DNA of 64,000 nt from Agromyces bauzanensis (GTDB taxonomy: Bacteria > Actinomycetota > Actinomycetes > Actinomycetales > Microbacteriaceae), in NCBI RefSeq assembly GCF_014645655.1, contig NZ_BMMD01000003.1, forward strand, positions 124,001 through 188,000, given 5' to 3'. Shown piece after piece: positions 35,152 to 43,878 of this stretch. Position 1 is the stretch's first letter. Each line of letters begins with the position of its first letter. The notes under the pieces were generated by a model that was not told where the DNA came from, did no database searches, and was given only the letters and a program-made list of their open reading frames with translations. The translations under genes and the position numbers were made by a program.

Positions 35152-36083
35152 CAGCGCAGCCCGACCCCCGTCGCCACCTCGAGCACGCACAGCGCGGCGA
35201 GCCGCACGGTGCGGCCGTCGGGGGCGTCGGCGGTGGCATCCACCTCGGCGAGGTCGACCGACTCCACCGCCGGCGCGGCACCGGCCGCACGCGACGCCGC
35301 CCGCAGCTCCCACGCCGAGATGCCGCCGGGCACCGAGGCCGGGCAGCCGGGAGCCACCGACCGGTCGCACACGTCCACGTCGAGGTCGACGTGGACGGGC
35401 CCGCCCGCCGCCCCGGCGATCTCGAGCGCCTCGGCGAACACGTCCGTGATCGGGCGGCGGTGCAGTTCGTCGCGGTGCACGACGGTGATGCCGAGCTCCT
35501 CGGCCCGGTCGGCGTAGTGCCGCGAGTTCGCGAAGTCGGCGATGCCGAGCTGCACCACCCGCCTGCCGTCGAGGCCGGCCTCGATGAGCCGGCGCACGGG
35601 CGAACCGTTGCTGACCCCGTCGCGCAGGTCGTAGTGGGCGTCGAGCGTGATGAGCCCGGCGGTGCCGAGCCGGTCGCCCCACACGCCGAGCGCCACCGGC
35701 ATCGTGAGCGAGTTGTCGCCGCCGAGCGCCATGACGACCGTCGAACGCTCGCTCGCCGTGGCCGCAGCCGCGCGCACGCGTGCCTCGCCATCTGGCCCGT
35801 CGGGCTCCTCGACATCGCCCGCGTCGACGAGCGTCAGGACATCGACGTCCTCCGCCTCCTCACGTGAGGGCGAACCGCGGTCGGGCATGAGTGCCGGGCT
35901 GTACCGTCGCAGCGCCTCGCGGATCGCCGCGGGGGTCGCGTGCGCCCCCGTGGGCGACAGCGAGGTGCGCCACGTCGGCGCGCCGAGCAGCACGAGGTCG
36001 GCGGTCTCCCCGGCTTCGAGGTCGGCGAGCGCCGGCCAGTCGCCCGCACGGGGCCACAGCGGATCGTGCGAGAGCGTCACCAT
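35151..36083 (-). CDS. hutG: Formimidoylglutamase (arginase superfamily)
   Basis: 310 aa. It hydrolyses formimidoylglutamate in the last step of the hut pathway. Manganese-site motifs: MALGGDNSLTMPV, LITLDAHYDLRDG and VHVDLDVDVCDRSVAPG. The first site has Asn where arginases have His (GGDHS), a variation common in actinobacterial HutG-like proteins. PASVPGGISAWELR and the C-terminal ADAPDGRTVRLAALCVLE are typical of this group. The ATG at 36083 was chosen; the frame upstream encodes a non-conserved Arg-rich stretch. It lies 13 kb from hutU-hutI on the other strand. Confidence 0.87.
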   Translation of the reverse strand: MVTLSHDPLWPRAGDWPALADLEAGETADLVLLGAPTWRTSLSPTGAHATPAAIREALRRYSPALMPDRGSPSREEAEDVDVLTLVDAGDVEEPDGPDGEARVRAAAATASERSTVVMALGGDNSLTMPVALGVWGDRLGTAGLITLDAHYDLRDGVSNGSPVRRLIEAGLDGRRVVQLGIADFANSRHYADRAEELGITVVHRDELHRRPITDVFAEALEIAGAAGGPVHVDLDVDVCDRSVAPGCPASVPGGISAWELRAASRAAGAAPAVESVDLAEVDATADAPDGRTVRLAALCVLEVATGVGLR

Positions 36084-36179
36084 CTCACGACGCTGGCAAT
36101 GGCGGATACCGCCGGCCGAGGCATCCGTCGACCGCCGTGTCTGCGATTCCGGACGCACACCGACGCGCCCCGATACGCC

Positions 36180-36455
36180 TCAGCCACCCGCCGGCGGCGA
36201 GGTCTCGTCGAGCGCGCGCCGGATCTCGCGGTACTCGTCGGGTGTGACCTCTCCACGCGCGAGCCGCTCCTCCAGGATGGCCCGGGCGTTGCTCCGGGGC
36301 GGCTGTCCGTGCGTCGGCGGCTGCCCCGGCGGTGGCCCTGAGGAACCGGACGTGAACGATCGCACCACCAGCACGACGAGCGCGGCGATCGCGAGCAGCC
36401 CGAACAGGATCAGGATCCAGCCCCAGCCCATGCCGTAGCCGTAGTCCCACATCAT
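36180..36455 (-). CDS. Small membrane protein with SHOCT domain
   Basis: 91 aa. One transmembrane helix (WGWILILFGLLAIAALVVLVV) after an aromatic start (MMWDYGYGMGW), then a Pro/Gly spacer and a C-terminal SHOCT motif (ARAILEERLARGEVTPDEYREIRRAL). GGAGGTGA lies upstream of the ATG. SHOCT proteins are common, short and of unknown role. A TAGCAT -10-like hexamer (minus strand) lies at 36505-36510. Confidence 0.9.
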   Translation of the reverse strand: MMWDYGYGMGWGWILILFGLLAIAALVVLVVRSFTSGSSGPPPGQPPTHGQPPRSNARAILEERLARGEVTPDEYREIRRALDETSPPAGG

Positions 36456-36554
36456 GCACCATCACCTCCGATACCGACGGGAGCGGAGCCGCCCCCTTGG
36501 GCTCATGCTACGCCCGGCGTCCGGTCGGGCGTCAGGCTCGTGGCACTGCGATGG

Positions 36555-37541
36555 TCAGCCTCGAAGCGCCGCGAGCAGTTCGCGCTCGCGCTCCGCGCTG
36601 AGGCCCGCGCCGCGCGGGCGGTCGAGCCCTTGGGCGAGTTCCCACTCGAGCACGTCGCTGAGCAGGTCGTCGAGCGGCCGCAGCCGGAGTCCAGCGGCGC
36701 GGGCGGCGGCGTTCGACCGGTCGAGGAACGCGTTCCACTCGGGGTCGGCGATCCACAGCGGGAGCGAGTCCTGACCGGACCACTCGGCGACCCCCTGCGC
36801 TCCGAGCCATTCGGGCGAGACCGCGACGACCTCGCCTCGGTGCCCACCGATCGCCCGGGAGCGCTCGAGCCAATCGGCGAACGTGACCCGGTCGCCGACC
36901 GCGTTGAACCGGCCCGTCAGCCCCCGCTCCACCGAATCGAGCGAGAAGCGCACGAGGTCGCCGACGTGGATCGCCTGCACTGGTGCATCGAGGATGTCGG
37001 GCACGAGCATCGGCTCATCGTCGCGGGCGGCGCGCGCGACCCAGTACCCGCTGCGTCCCGAGGCATCGCCGGGCCCTGCGATGAGGCCGGGCCGGATGAC
37101 GAGCAGCCGGTCGCCGAGCGCTTCGCGGTAGGCGAGCTCGATCGCCGACTTCGCCTCGCCGTACGTCTCGGGCGTCGACACGTCGGACTCGAGCGGTGGC
37201 AGCAGTTCGGCGGACTCATCGGCACCCGGCTCGTCGTGCCGAGCGTAGACGCTCCCCGATGAGATGAACGTCCAGTGCCGGGCGTGCGGCGCGAGGCCGG
37301 CGGCCGCACGCCGGGCGAACCCGGGCTGGCGGGTCACGTCGATCACGGCGTCCCATTCCTGACGCGCGACCTCGTCGTACGCGCCGGACTCCGACCGGTC
37401 GGCCCGCACCAGCCGCGCACCGTCGGCGACGTCGCCCGCTTCGCCTCGCGCGAGGCACGTCACGCGATGCCCCCGGCCGATGGCCTCCCTCGCGAGTTCC
37501 CGTCCGAGCCATTGCGTGCCACCGAGGATGAGCAGGTCCAT
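36555..37541 (-). CDS. NAD-dependent epimerase/dehydratase family protein
   Basis: 328 aa extended-SDR protein. Nucleotide motif LILGGTQWLGRELAREAI, then VTCLARGEA, WTFISSGSVYA, TYGEAKSAIELA (Tyr-x3-Lys) and VIRPGLIAGPGD. Related actinobacterial proteins are annotated as reductases or epimerases without a known substrate. The ATG at 37541 begins at the first strand; the frame upstream is Arg-rich and not conserved. Confidence 0.9.
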   Translation of the reverse strand: MDLLILGGTQWLGRELAREAIGRGHRVTCLARGEAGDVADGARLVRADRSESGAYDEVARQEWDAVIDVTRQPGFARRAAAGLAPHARHWTFISSGSVYARHDEPGADESAELLPPLESDVSTPETYGEAKSAIELAYREALGDRLLVIRPGLIAGPGDASGRSGYWVARAARDDEPMLVPDILDAPVQAIHVGDLVRFSLDSVERGLTGRFNAVGDRVTFADWLERSRAIGGHRGEVVAVSPEWLGAQGVAEWSGQDSLPLWIADPEWNAFLDRSNAAARAAGLRLRPLDDLLSDVLEWELAQGLDRPRGAGLSAERERELLAALRG

Positions 37542-37602
37542 GGGTTCATCCCAGCATGAGACGGATGCCCCGCGCCCGCCTGTTCTCGCAGCGCGAACCC
37601 GC

Positions 37603-40464
37603 TCAGCCCGCGGGGACCGCCTGGGCCGAGGCATCCGCGCGCCGACCCTCGATCATGCGGATGCCGAGCTTGCGCAACTCCTCGACCCAGACGACCACCG
37701 AGGCCATGCCTGCACACACGAGCCAGTGCTCGAGGCTGAGGCTCTGCGTGCTGAACGCCACCTGCAGCGGCGGCAGCGACACCACCGCGATCTGCAGCAG
37801 CACGGCGAGCACGACCGCACCCCAGAGCCACCGGTTCGCGAAGAGCGCTCGGAACGCGCTCGAGGTGGCCGAACGCGCGTTGAACGCCGTGAGCAGCCCT
37901 GCGAACACGAGCGTCGTGAAGCCCGCGGTGCGCGCGGTGTCGAAAGAGTTCGTGCCGCCGGGGATGAGGCCGCCCGGCAGGAAGATGTCCATCGTGAGCA
38001 GCGTGATGACTGATATCACGAGGCCCGTGGTGCCGATGCCGATCCACATGCCCGAATCGATCGCCCGGTCATGGATGCCGCGTGGCGGCCGCGTCATGAC
38101 GTCGTCGATCTCGGGGTCGACGCCCATCGCGAGCGCCGGACCCGAGTCGGTGACGAGGTTCATCCAGAGGATCTGCGTGGCGAGCAGCGGCAGCACGAGC
38201 CCGTCGCCGCCCGCCTCGGTGAATCCGAGCACCCCCGCGAACACGACGCCGAAGAAGACCGTGAGCACCTCGCCCATGTTCGAGTAGAGCAGGTAGCGCA
38301 GGAACTTGCGGATGTTGTCGAAGATCACCCGGCCCTCGCGCACGGCGTGCACGATGGTCGCGAAGTCGTCGTCGGCGAGCACCATCTTGGCCGCCTCCTT
38401 GGTGACCTCGGTGCCCGCGATGCCCATGGCGATGCCGATGTCGGCGGATTTCAACGCGGGGGCGTCGTTGACGCCGTCGCCTGTCATGGCGACGATCTGG
38501 CCCTCCGCCTGCAGGGCATCGACGATGCGCAGCTTGTGTTCGGGCGCCACGCGCGCGAACACCGACACGGTGCGCACGGCGTCGCGCAGCTGGTGCTCGT
38601 CCATGCCGTCGATGCGGGCGCCGGGCAACGCGATGCCCTCCTCGTCGATGATGCCGAGGTCGCGCGCGATGCGGGAGGCGGTCGCCGGATGGTCGCCCGT
38701 GATCATGATGATCCGGATGCCGGCGGCGTGCGCCTCGGCGATCGCCGGTCGCACCTCGGGGCGCGGCGGGTCGATGATGCCCACGACACCGGCGTAGACG
38801 AGTCCCTCCTCCGAGGACTCGTCGAACGATGCCGCGTCCGGGGCCCCGCCCGTGGCCGCGAGTTCGGGCGCCAGGCGGTACGCGACCCCGAGGGTGCGGA
38901 ACGCCTCCTCCGACAGCGCCTCCATGTCGGCGAGGCAACGGGCCCGCCGCACGGGGTCGAGCGGCACGATCTCGGTGCCGACCTGCAGCCTGGTGCAGTG
39001 CCGCAGCAGCACGTCGGGCGCACCCTTGCTCAGCACGACGAGGTCGCCGTTCTCGTGGCGATGCGCCGTCGACATCATCTTGCGCTCGGAACTGAACGGC
39101 ACCTCGCCCACGCGGCCGTAGTGCGCCGCCTCCTCCGCGGTGCCGGCGAGCTTGCCGGCCGCGACGAGGAACGCCGCCTCGGTCGGGTCCCCCTCGATCT
39201 CCCACATGCCGTCGCGTTCGGCGAGCTGCGCGTCGTTCGCGAGCGAGCCGACGCCGATCACGATCTGCGCCTCGGCGAGCAGGGGCCCCTCGCCGAGCTC
39301 CAAGCCCTTCGACGTGGCGCGGCCCATCGGCGCGTAGCCGACGCCGCCGAGGTCGACGGTGCCCGATGCGGTGACGATCCGCTGGATGGTCATCTGGTTC
39401 GTCGTGAGCGTGCCGGTCTTGTCGGTGCAGATGACGGATGCCGATCCGAGCGTCTCGACGCTCGAGAGCTTCTTCACCACCGCGTTCCGCTTCGCCATGC
39501 GCTGCACGCCGAGGGCGAGCACCAGCGACAGGATCGCCGGAAGGCCCTCGGGCACGGCGGCCACGGCGAGCGAGACGCCGAGCAGCAGCACGGTCACGAG
39601 GTCGGCGGGCGAGCCGATCCCCTGCACGAGCGCGACGGTGATCATCACGACGATCGCGATGATCACGACGATGCGGCCGAGCATGCGACCGAGATGGGCG
39701 ACCTCGTCCTGCAGGGGCGTCGGCTCCTCCACCGTCTCGTCGAGCATGGTGGCGATCGCACCCATCTCGGTGGACATGCCGGTGGTCGTCACGATCGCCC
39801 GGCCCGTTCCGCGGCTCACCGCCGTGCCCTTGTGGACCATGTCGAATCGGTCGCCGAGCGGCACCTTCGCGTCGATCGTGTCGACGCGCTTCTCGACGGC
39901 CTCGCTCTCGCCGGTCAGCGACGCCTCGGCGACTCGGAGGGAGTTCGCGCGGAACAGGCGCGCGTCGGCACCGACCTGGTCGCCCTCGGCGAGCACGAGG
40001 ACGTCGCCCGGCACGAGGTCGCTGCTCGGCACGGTGTGCAACTCACCGTCGCGGAGCACGGCCGAGTGCGCCTGCGTCATCACGGCGAGCGCCGCCACGG
40101 CGCGTTCGGCCCGTGATTCCTGCACAAGACTGAGCGCCGCGTTCAGCAGGATGATCGCGACGATCACGATCGCGTCGATCGGCCAGCCCTCGGCGCCCTC
40201 GATGATCCACGCGATGAGCGAGATCACGACCGCCGCGACCAGCAGCAGGATGAGCGGGTCGGTGAACTGCGCCACCACCCGTCGCCAGAGCGGACTGCGC
40301 ACGGCGCTGCGCAGTTCGTTCGGTCCATGCTCGGCGAGCCGCGCGGATGCCTCGTCCGACGTCAGCCCGCGTTCGGGATCGACACCCATGACGCGGGCGA
40401 CGTCGGCGGCATCCGTTCGCACCGGGTCGAACGTGTCGGCGGACGCTTCCCGAGGACTCGTCAT
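37603..40464 (-). CDS. Cation-transporting P-type ATPase (P2, Ca2+/SERCA-like)
   Basis: 953 aa. Membrane pump with an N-terminal cation-ATPase domain (RGLTSDEASARLAEHGPNEL), TGES loop (EASLTGESEAVEK), the ion-site PEGLP in helix 4 (AVAAVPEGLPAILS), phosphorylation site CTDKTGTLTTNQM, KGAPDVLL, TGDGVND and helix 6 NLVTDSGPALAMGVD. This matches Ca2+ or related P2-type pumps. ATG 40464 is the first Met of the conserved frame. Divergent from the copper ATPase. Confidence 0.93.
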   Translation of the reverse strand: MTSPREASADTFDPVRTDAADVARVMGVDPERGLTSDEASARLAEHGPNELRSAVRSPLWRRVVAQFTDPLILLLVAAVVISLIAWIIEGAEGWPIDAIVIVAIILLNAALSLVQESRAERAVAALAVMTQAHSAVLRDGELHTVPSSDLVPGDVLVLAEGDQVGADARLFRANSLRVAEASLTGESEAVEKRVDTIDAKVPLGDRFDMVHKGTAVSRGTGRAIVTTTGMSTEMGAIATMLDETVEEPTPLQDEVAHLGRMLGRIVVIIAIVVMITVALVQGIGSPADLVTVLLLGVSLAVAAVPEGLPAILSLVLALGVQRMAKRNAVVKKLSSVETLGSASVICTDKTGTLTTNQMTIQRIVTASGTVDLGGVGYAPMGRATSKGLELGEGPLLAEAQIVIGVGSLANDAQLAERDGMWEIEGDPTEAAFLVAAGKLAGTAEEAAHYGRVGEVPFSSERKMMSTAHRHENGDLVVLSKGAPDVLLRHCTRLQVGTEIVPLDPVRRARCLADMEALSEEAFRTLGVAYRLAPELAATGGAPDAASFDESSEEGLVYAGVVGIIDPPRPEVRPAIAEAHAAGIRIIMITGDHPATASRIARDLGIIDEEGIALPGARIDGMDEHQLRDAVRTVSVFARVAPEHKLRIVDALQAEGQIVAMTGDGVNDAPALKSADIGIAMGIAGTEVTKEAAKMVLADDDFATIVHAVREGRVIFDNIRKFLRYLLYSNMGEVLTVFFGVVFAGVLGFTEAGGDGLVLPLLATQILWMNLVTDSGPALAMGVDPEIDDVMTRPPRGIHDRAIDSGMWIGIGTTGLVISVITLLTMDIFLPGGLIPGGTNSFDTARTAGFTTLVFAGLLTAFNARSATSSAFRALFANRWLWGAVVLAVLLQIAVVSLPPLQVAFSTQSLSLEHWLVCAGMASVVVWVEELRKLGIRMIEGRRADASAQAVPAG

Positions 40465-40557
40465 GCCTCCATCCTCGCAAGCCGCGACCGGAGTTGCCGG
40501 AAATCTCTCGCGAAGGCGGGAACAGATCGCGGGGGCGGTGCGTTCTTGGTGGTGAGC

Positions 40558-40576
40558 AATACCCACTGGGGGTATT
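40558..40576. promoter_or_regulatory. CsoR-like copper operator
   Basis: AATACCC-ACTGG-GGGTATT, perfect 7-bp arms with a 5-bp centre, 30 bp before the copper ATPase start. It matches the TACCC..GGGTA pattern bound by copper-sensing CsoR repressors. No csoR gene lies in the window. Confidence 0.75.
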
Positions 40577-40606
40577 CGCGAACCGGGTGGCAACGGAGGA
40601 AGATCG

Positions 40607-42775
40607 ATGAGCATGACCCGAGATGACATGCACGAGCACCACGCCGGGCACGAGGGACACGACATGCCCGGCCACGACATGGCGGAACACGGCGGCCACG
40701 ACATGGCGGAACACGGCGGCCACGAGATGGCGGGACACGGCGCTCATGGCGGCGGGCATGGCGGTCACGGCGACCATGTCGCCCAGTTCCGCCGCCTGTT
40801 CTGGATCATGCTCGTCGTCGCGATCCCGACGATCGCGTTCAGCCCCATGTTCGCCGGCATCATCGGCTACGCGCTGCCCGATTCTCCGCTGATCCCGTGG
40901 ATCTCACCGGTCCTCGGCACCGTGATGTACTTCTGGGGCGGGCGCCCGTTCCTGACCGGCGCCTGGTCGGAGCTCAAGGCGCGCAAGCCCGGAATGATGC
41001 TCCTCATCGGCCTCGCCATCACCGTCGGGTACTTCGCGTCGCTCGGGGCGACGCTCGGCATCCTGCCCCACCACCTCGACTTCTGGTGGGAGCTCGCCCT
41101 CCTCATCGTGATCATGCTGCTCGGCCACTGGATCGAGATGCGCTCGATCGCGGCCACGTCGTCGGCGCTCGACGCCCTCGCTGCGCTGCTGCCCGACGAG
41201 GCCGAGCGAGTGGTCCCGTCGGACTCGGCCACCGGCGAGACGACCACCGAGACCGTCTCCCCGTCCGACCTCGTCGTCGGCGACATCGTGATCGTGCGTC
41301 CCGGCGGCCGCGTGCCGGCCGACGGCGACGTGATCGACGGCACGGCCGCCATGGACGAGTCCATGATCACGGGGGAGTCGAGCACCGTGAGCCGCGGGCC
41401 CGGCGACCACGTCGTCGCCGGCACCGTGGCCACCGACACGGCGATCCGCGTGCGCGTCGACGCGATCGGCGACGACACCGCGCTCGCCGGCATCCAGCGA
41501 CTCGTCGCCGAGGCGCAGGCCTCGAGCTCTCGCGCCCAGCGCATCGCCGACCGGGCTGCCGGGTGGCTGTTCTGGTTCGCTCTCGGCGCCGCCGCGATCA
41601 CCGCGGCCGTCTGGTGGGCCATCGGGCTGCCCGAGGAGGGCGTCATCCACACGGTCACCGTGCTCGTGATCGCGTGCCCCCACGCACTCGGCCTCGCCAT
41701 CCCGCTCGTGGTGTCGATCGCGACCGAGCGGGCAGCCCGCGGCGGCGTGCTCGTCACCGACCGACTCGCGCTCGAGACCATGCGCACGGTCGATGCAGTG
41801 CTGTTCGACAAGACCGGCACGCTCACCAAGGGCGAGCCGGCGGTCACGGATGCCGCGGCCGTCCCGGGGCACGACCTCGACGACGTGCTCGCGCTCGCGG
41901 CATCCGCCGAGCACGACTCCGAGCACCCGCTCGCGAAGGCCATCGTCGCGCACGCCGGCCACCGGCAGCTCGCGACGGTCGCGGCATCGGGCTTCGAGGC
42001 ATCCGCCGCCATCGGCGTGCGCGCCGAGGTCGGAGGTCGCACCGTGCACGTCGGTGGACCGGGCATGCTCGCTCGCGAGGGCCTCGATGCGGTCCCCGAG
42101 TCGCGGGAGTGGGCCGAGCGCGGATCGACCGTGCTGCACGTCGTCGTCGACGGCGAGGTCGCCGGCGCGATCGCCCTGGCCGACGAGGTGCGTCCGGAGT
42201 CGAAGGAGGCGGTCGACGCGCTGCACGCCCTGGGCCTGCGCGTCGTGATGATCACCGGCGACGCAGAGCCCGTGGCGCAGACCGTGGCGGGGCAGCTCGG
42301 CATCGACCGCGTCTTCGCGGGCGTGCGCCCCGAGGACAAGGCCGCCAAGGTGCAGGAGCTCCAGCACGAGGGCCTCAGCGTCGCGATGGTCGGCGACGGC
42401 GTGAACGACGCCCCGGCGCTCGCACAGGCCGACGTCGGCATCGCAATCGGCGCGGGCACGGACGTCGCGATCGCGTCGGCCGGCGTCATCCTCGCGTCAT
42501 CCGACCCTCGCTCGGTGGTCTCGGTCATCGAGCTGTCGCGCGCGAGCTACCGCAAGATGACGCAGAACCTGTGGTGGGCCGCCGGTTACAACCTGATCTC
42601 GGTGCCGCTCGCCGCCGGTGTGCTGGCCCCGATCGGGTTCGTGCTGCCGATGTCGGTCGGCGCGATCCTGATGTCGCTGTCGACCGTGATCGTCGCGGCG
42701 AACGCGCAGCTGCTGCGCCGCCTCGACCTGCGTCCCGAGGCATCGGCTCGTGCGGTGCTCGAGCGCGTCGGCTGA
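40607..42775 (+). CDS. copB: CopB-type copper-exporting P-type ATPase
   Basis: 722 aa P1B ATPase. His/Asp/Met-rich N-terminus (about 1-55, with MAEHGGHDMAEHGGH) in place of a CxxC domain. Eight membrane helices with the metal motif VIACPHALGLAIP (CPH, the CopB/P1B-3 type). The chemistry motifs are DESMITGES, LFDKTGTLTKGE, the HP motif SEHPLA, and MVGDGVNDAPAL. SD CGGAGGA precedes ATG 40607, and a CsoR-like operator lies upstream. It likely exports copper ions and protects the cell. Confidence 0.95.
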   Translation: MSMTRDDMHEHHAGHEGHDMPGHDMAEHGGHDMAEHGGHEMAGHGAHGGGHGGHGDHVAQFRRLFWIMLVVAIPTIAFSPMFAGIIGYALPDSPLIPWISPVLGTVMYFWGGRPFLTGAWSELKARKPGMMLLIGLAITVGYFASLGATLGILPHHLDFWWELALLIVIMLLGHWIEMRSIAATSSALDALAALLPDEAERVVPSDSATGETTTETVSPSDLVVGDIVIVRPGGRVPADGDVIDGTAAMDESMITGESSTVSRGPGDHVVAGTVATDTAIRVRVDAIGDDTALAGIQRLVAEAQASSSRAQRIADRAAGWLFWFALGAAAITAAVWWAIGLPEEGVIHTVTVLVIACPHALGLAIPLVVSIATERAARGGVLVTDRLALETMRTVDAVLFDKTGTLTKGEPAVTDAAAVPGHDLDDVLALAASAEHDSEHPLAKAIVAHAGHRQLATVAASGFEASAAIGVRAEVGGRTVHVGGPGMLAREGLDAVPESREWAERGSTVLHVVVDGEVAGAIALADEVRPESKEAVDALHALGLRVVMITGDAEPVAQTVAGQLGIDRVFAGVRPEDKAAKVQELQHEGLSVAMVGDGVNDAPALAQADVGIAIGAGTDVAIASAGVILASSDPRSVVSVIELSRASYRKMTQNLWWAAGYNLISVPLAAGVLAPIGFVLPMSVGAILMSLSTVIVAANAQLLRRLDLRPEASARAVLERVG

Positions 42776-42792
42776 CGGGAGCGCCGTTCACG

Positions 42793-42852
42793 ACGCAGGA
42801 GAACGGGCCCCATCCCGCCGCCACGGCGGGGATGGGGCCCGGATTCCTGCGT
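42793..42852. terminator. Long two-part hairpin after the copper ATPase
   Basis: An inner stem of 16-17 bp (GGGCCCCATCCCGCCG with CGGCGGGGATGGGGCCC, one bulge) is enclosed by an 8-bp outer stem (ACGCAGGA/TCCTGCGT). It begins 17 bp after the copB stop. There is no U-tract, but its strength suggests a terminator. Confidence 0.75.
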
Positions 42853-42935
42853 TGTCGGGCATCCGCTCGCTCCAAGGGGCTACGCAGCCGACCCGGCTCT
42901 GGGCACGAGCCGCGCGGACGGGTAGCGTGCTGGGC

Positions 42936-43304
42936 ATGGACGACTCGATCGCGGTGCTCGTCGCGGGCGCCGAACGCAGGCTGCTGGAACCCGAGGTGCG
43001 CCGCGACCCCGAATCACTCGGCGAGCTGCTGCACGACTCGTTCCGCGAGATCGGCAAGAGCGGCCGGCTGTGGACGCACGACGAGCTCATCGACGTGATG
43101 ACTGGCTCCGACGCGGTCGAGCTGCAGTCGGCCGTCGTCACGGGTGAGCACGTCGAACTCGTGGCGCCCGACCTGGCCCTGCTCACCTACACGCTCGACG
43201 CGAATGGCGAGCGCAGTCGCCGCAGCTCGCTGTGGCGCATCTCGGGTGGTCGTCCGCGACTGGTGTTCCACCAGGGCACGCCGCTCGGCCCCGGCGTGGC
43301 CTGA
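42936..43304 (+). CDS. NTF2-like/DUF4440 family protein
   Basis: 122 aa alpha+beta-cone fold. Family segments: RDPESLGELLHDSFREIGKSGRLWTHDELIDVM, then LTYTLDANGERSRRSSLWR and RLVFHQGTPL. The ligand is unknown. A TAGCGT hexamer at 42923-42928 ends 7 nt before the ATG, so the transcript is probably leaderless. Confidence 0.88.
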   Translation: MDDSIAVLVAGAERRLLEPEVRRDPESLGELLHDSFREIGKSGRLWTHDELIDVMTGSDAVELQSAVVTGEHVELVAPDLALLTYTLDANGERSRRSSLWRISGGRPRLVFHQGTPLGPGVA

Positions 43305-43440
43305 GGCGACCGCAGGTCGGCGCCATCCGTCACTCGACCGACCGAAGCTGAAGTTCGCGCCGATGTCGATCCGGCCCCCTGCCCGTTCGACGACAGAGTG
43401 AGGCGGGCGCTTCGGCCCGCACCGACCGAGGAGGACGACG

Positions 43441-43878
43441 ATGAAGTACATGCTGATCATGCGGGCGAACGAGCAGGGCATCGAGGCGTACCAGGAGATG
43501 GATCTCAACGAGGTCATCGCCGCGATGGGCCGCTACAACGAGTCCCTCATCAAGGCCGGCGTGCTGCTCGCCGGTGAGGGCCTGGCCGATGCCACGGAGG
43601 GGTTCGTGGTCGACTTCGACTCGACGCCGCCCGTGGTCACCGACGGCCCGTACGCCGAGGCGAAGGAGCTCTTCAACGGCTTCTGGATCATCCAGGTGTC
43701 GAGCAAGGAGGAGGCCGCGGAGTGGGCCAAGCGCTGCCCGCTCGGCCCCGGGGCGCGGCTCGAGGTGCGCCGCGTCACCGAGCTCGAGGACTTCCCGCAG
43801 GACAACGAGTGGATCCGGAAGGAAGCAGAGTGGCGCGACGAGGCCGAGGCCGGCCGACTGGCACGACCGGCTGAGTGA
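43441..43878 (+). CDS. YCII/DGPF-type protein partnered with an ECF sigma factor
   Basis: 145 aa. MKYMLIMRANEQGIEAY at the start and VTDGPYAEAKELFNGFWIIQV (the DGPF-like motif) in the middle are typical. Strong SD GAGGAGGA. The stop overlaps the sigma-factor start. YCII proteins of this type sit next to ECF42 sigma factors in many actinobacteria; whether they are targets or regulators is not settled. Confidence 0.93.
   Translation: MKYMLIMRANEQGIEAYQEMDLNEVIAAMGRYNESLIKAGVLLAGEGLADATEGFVVDFDSTPPVVTDGPYAEAKELFNGFWIIQVSSKEEAAEWAKRCPLGPGARLEVRRVTELEDFPQDNEWIRKEAEWRDEAEAGRLARPAE

Noticed and set aside
38071-40116. 681-codon open frame opposite the Ca-type ATPase
   Set aside because: Composition is His/Arg/Asp/Val-rich without motifs; the ATPase on the other strand is complete.
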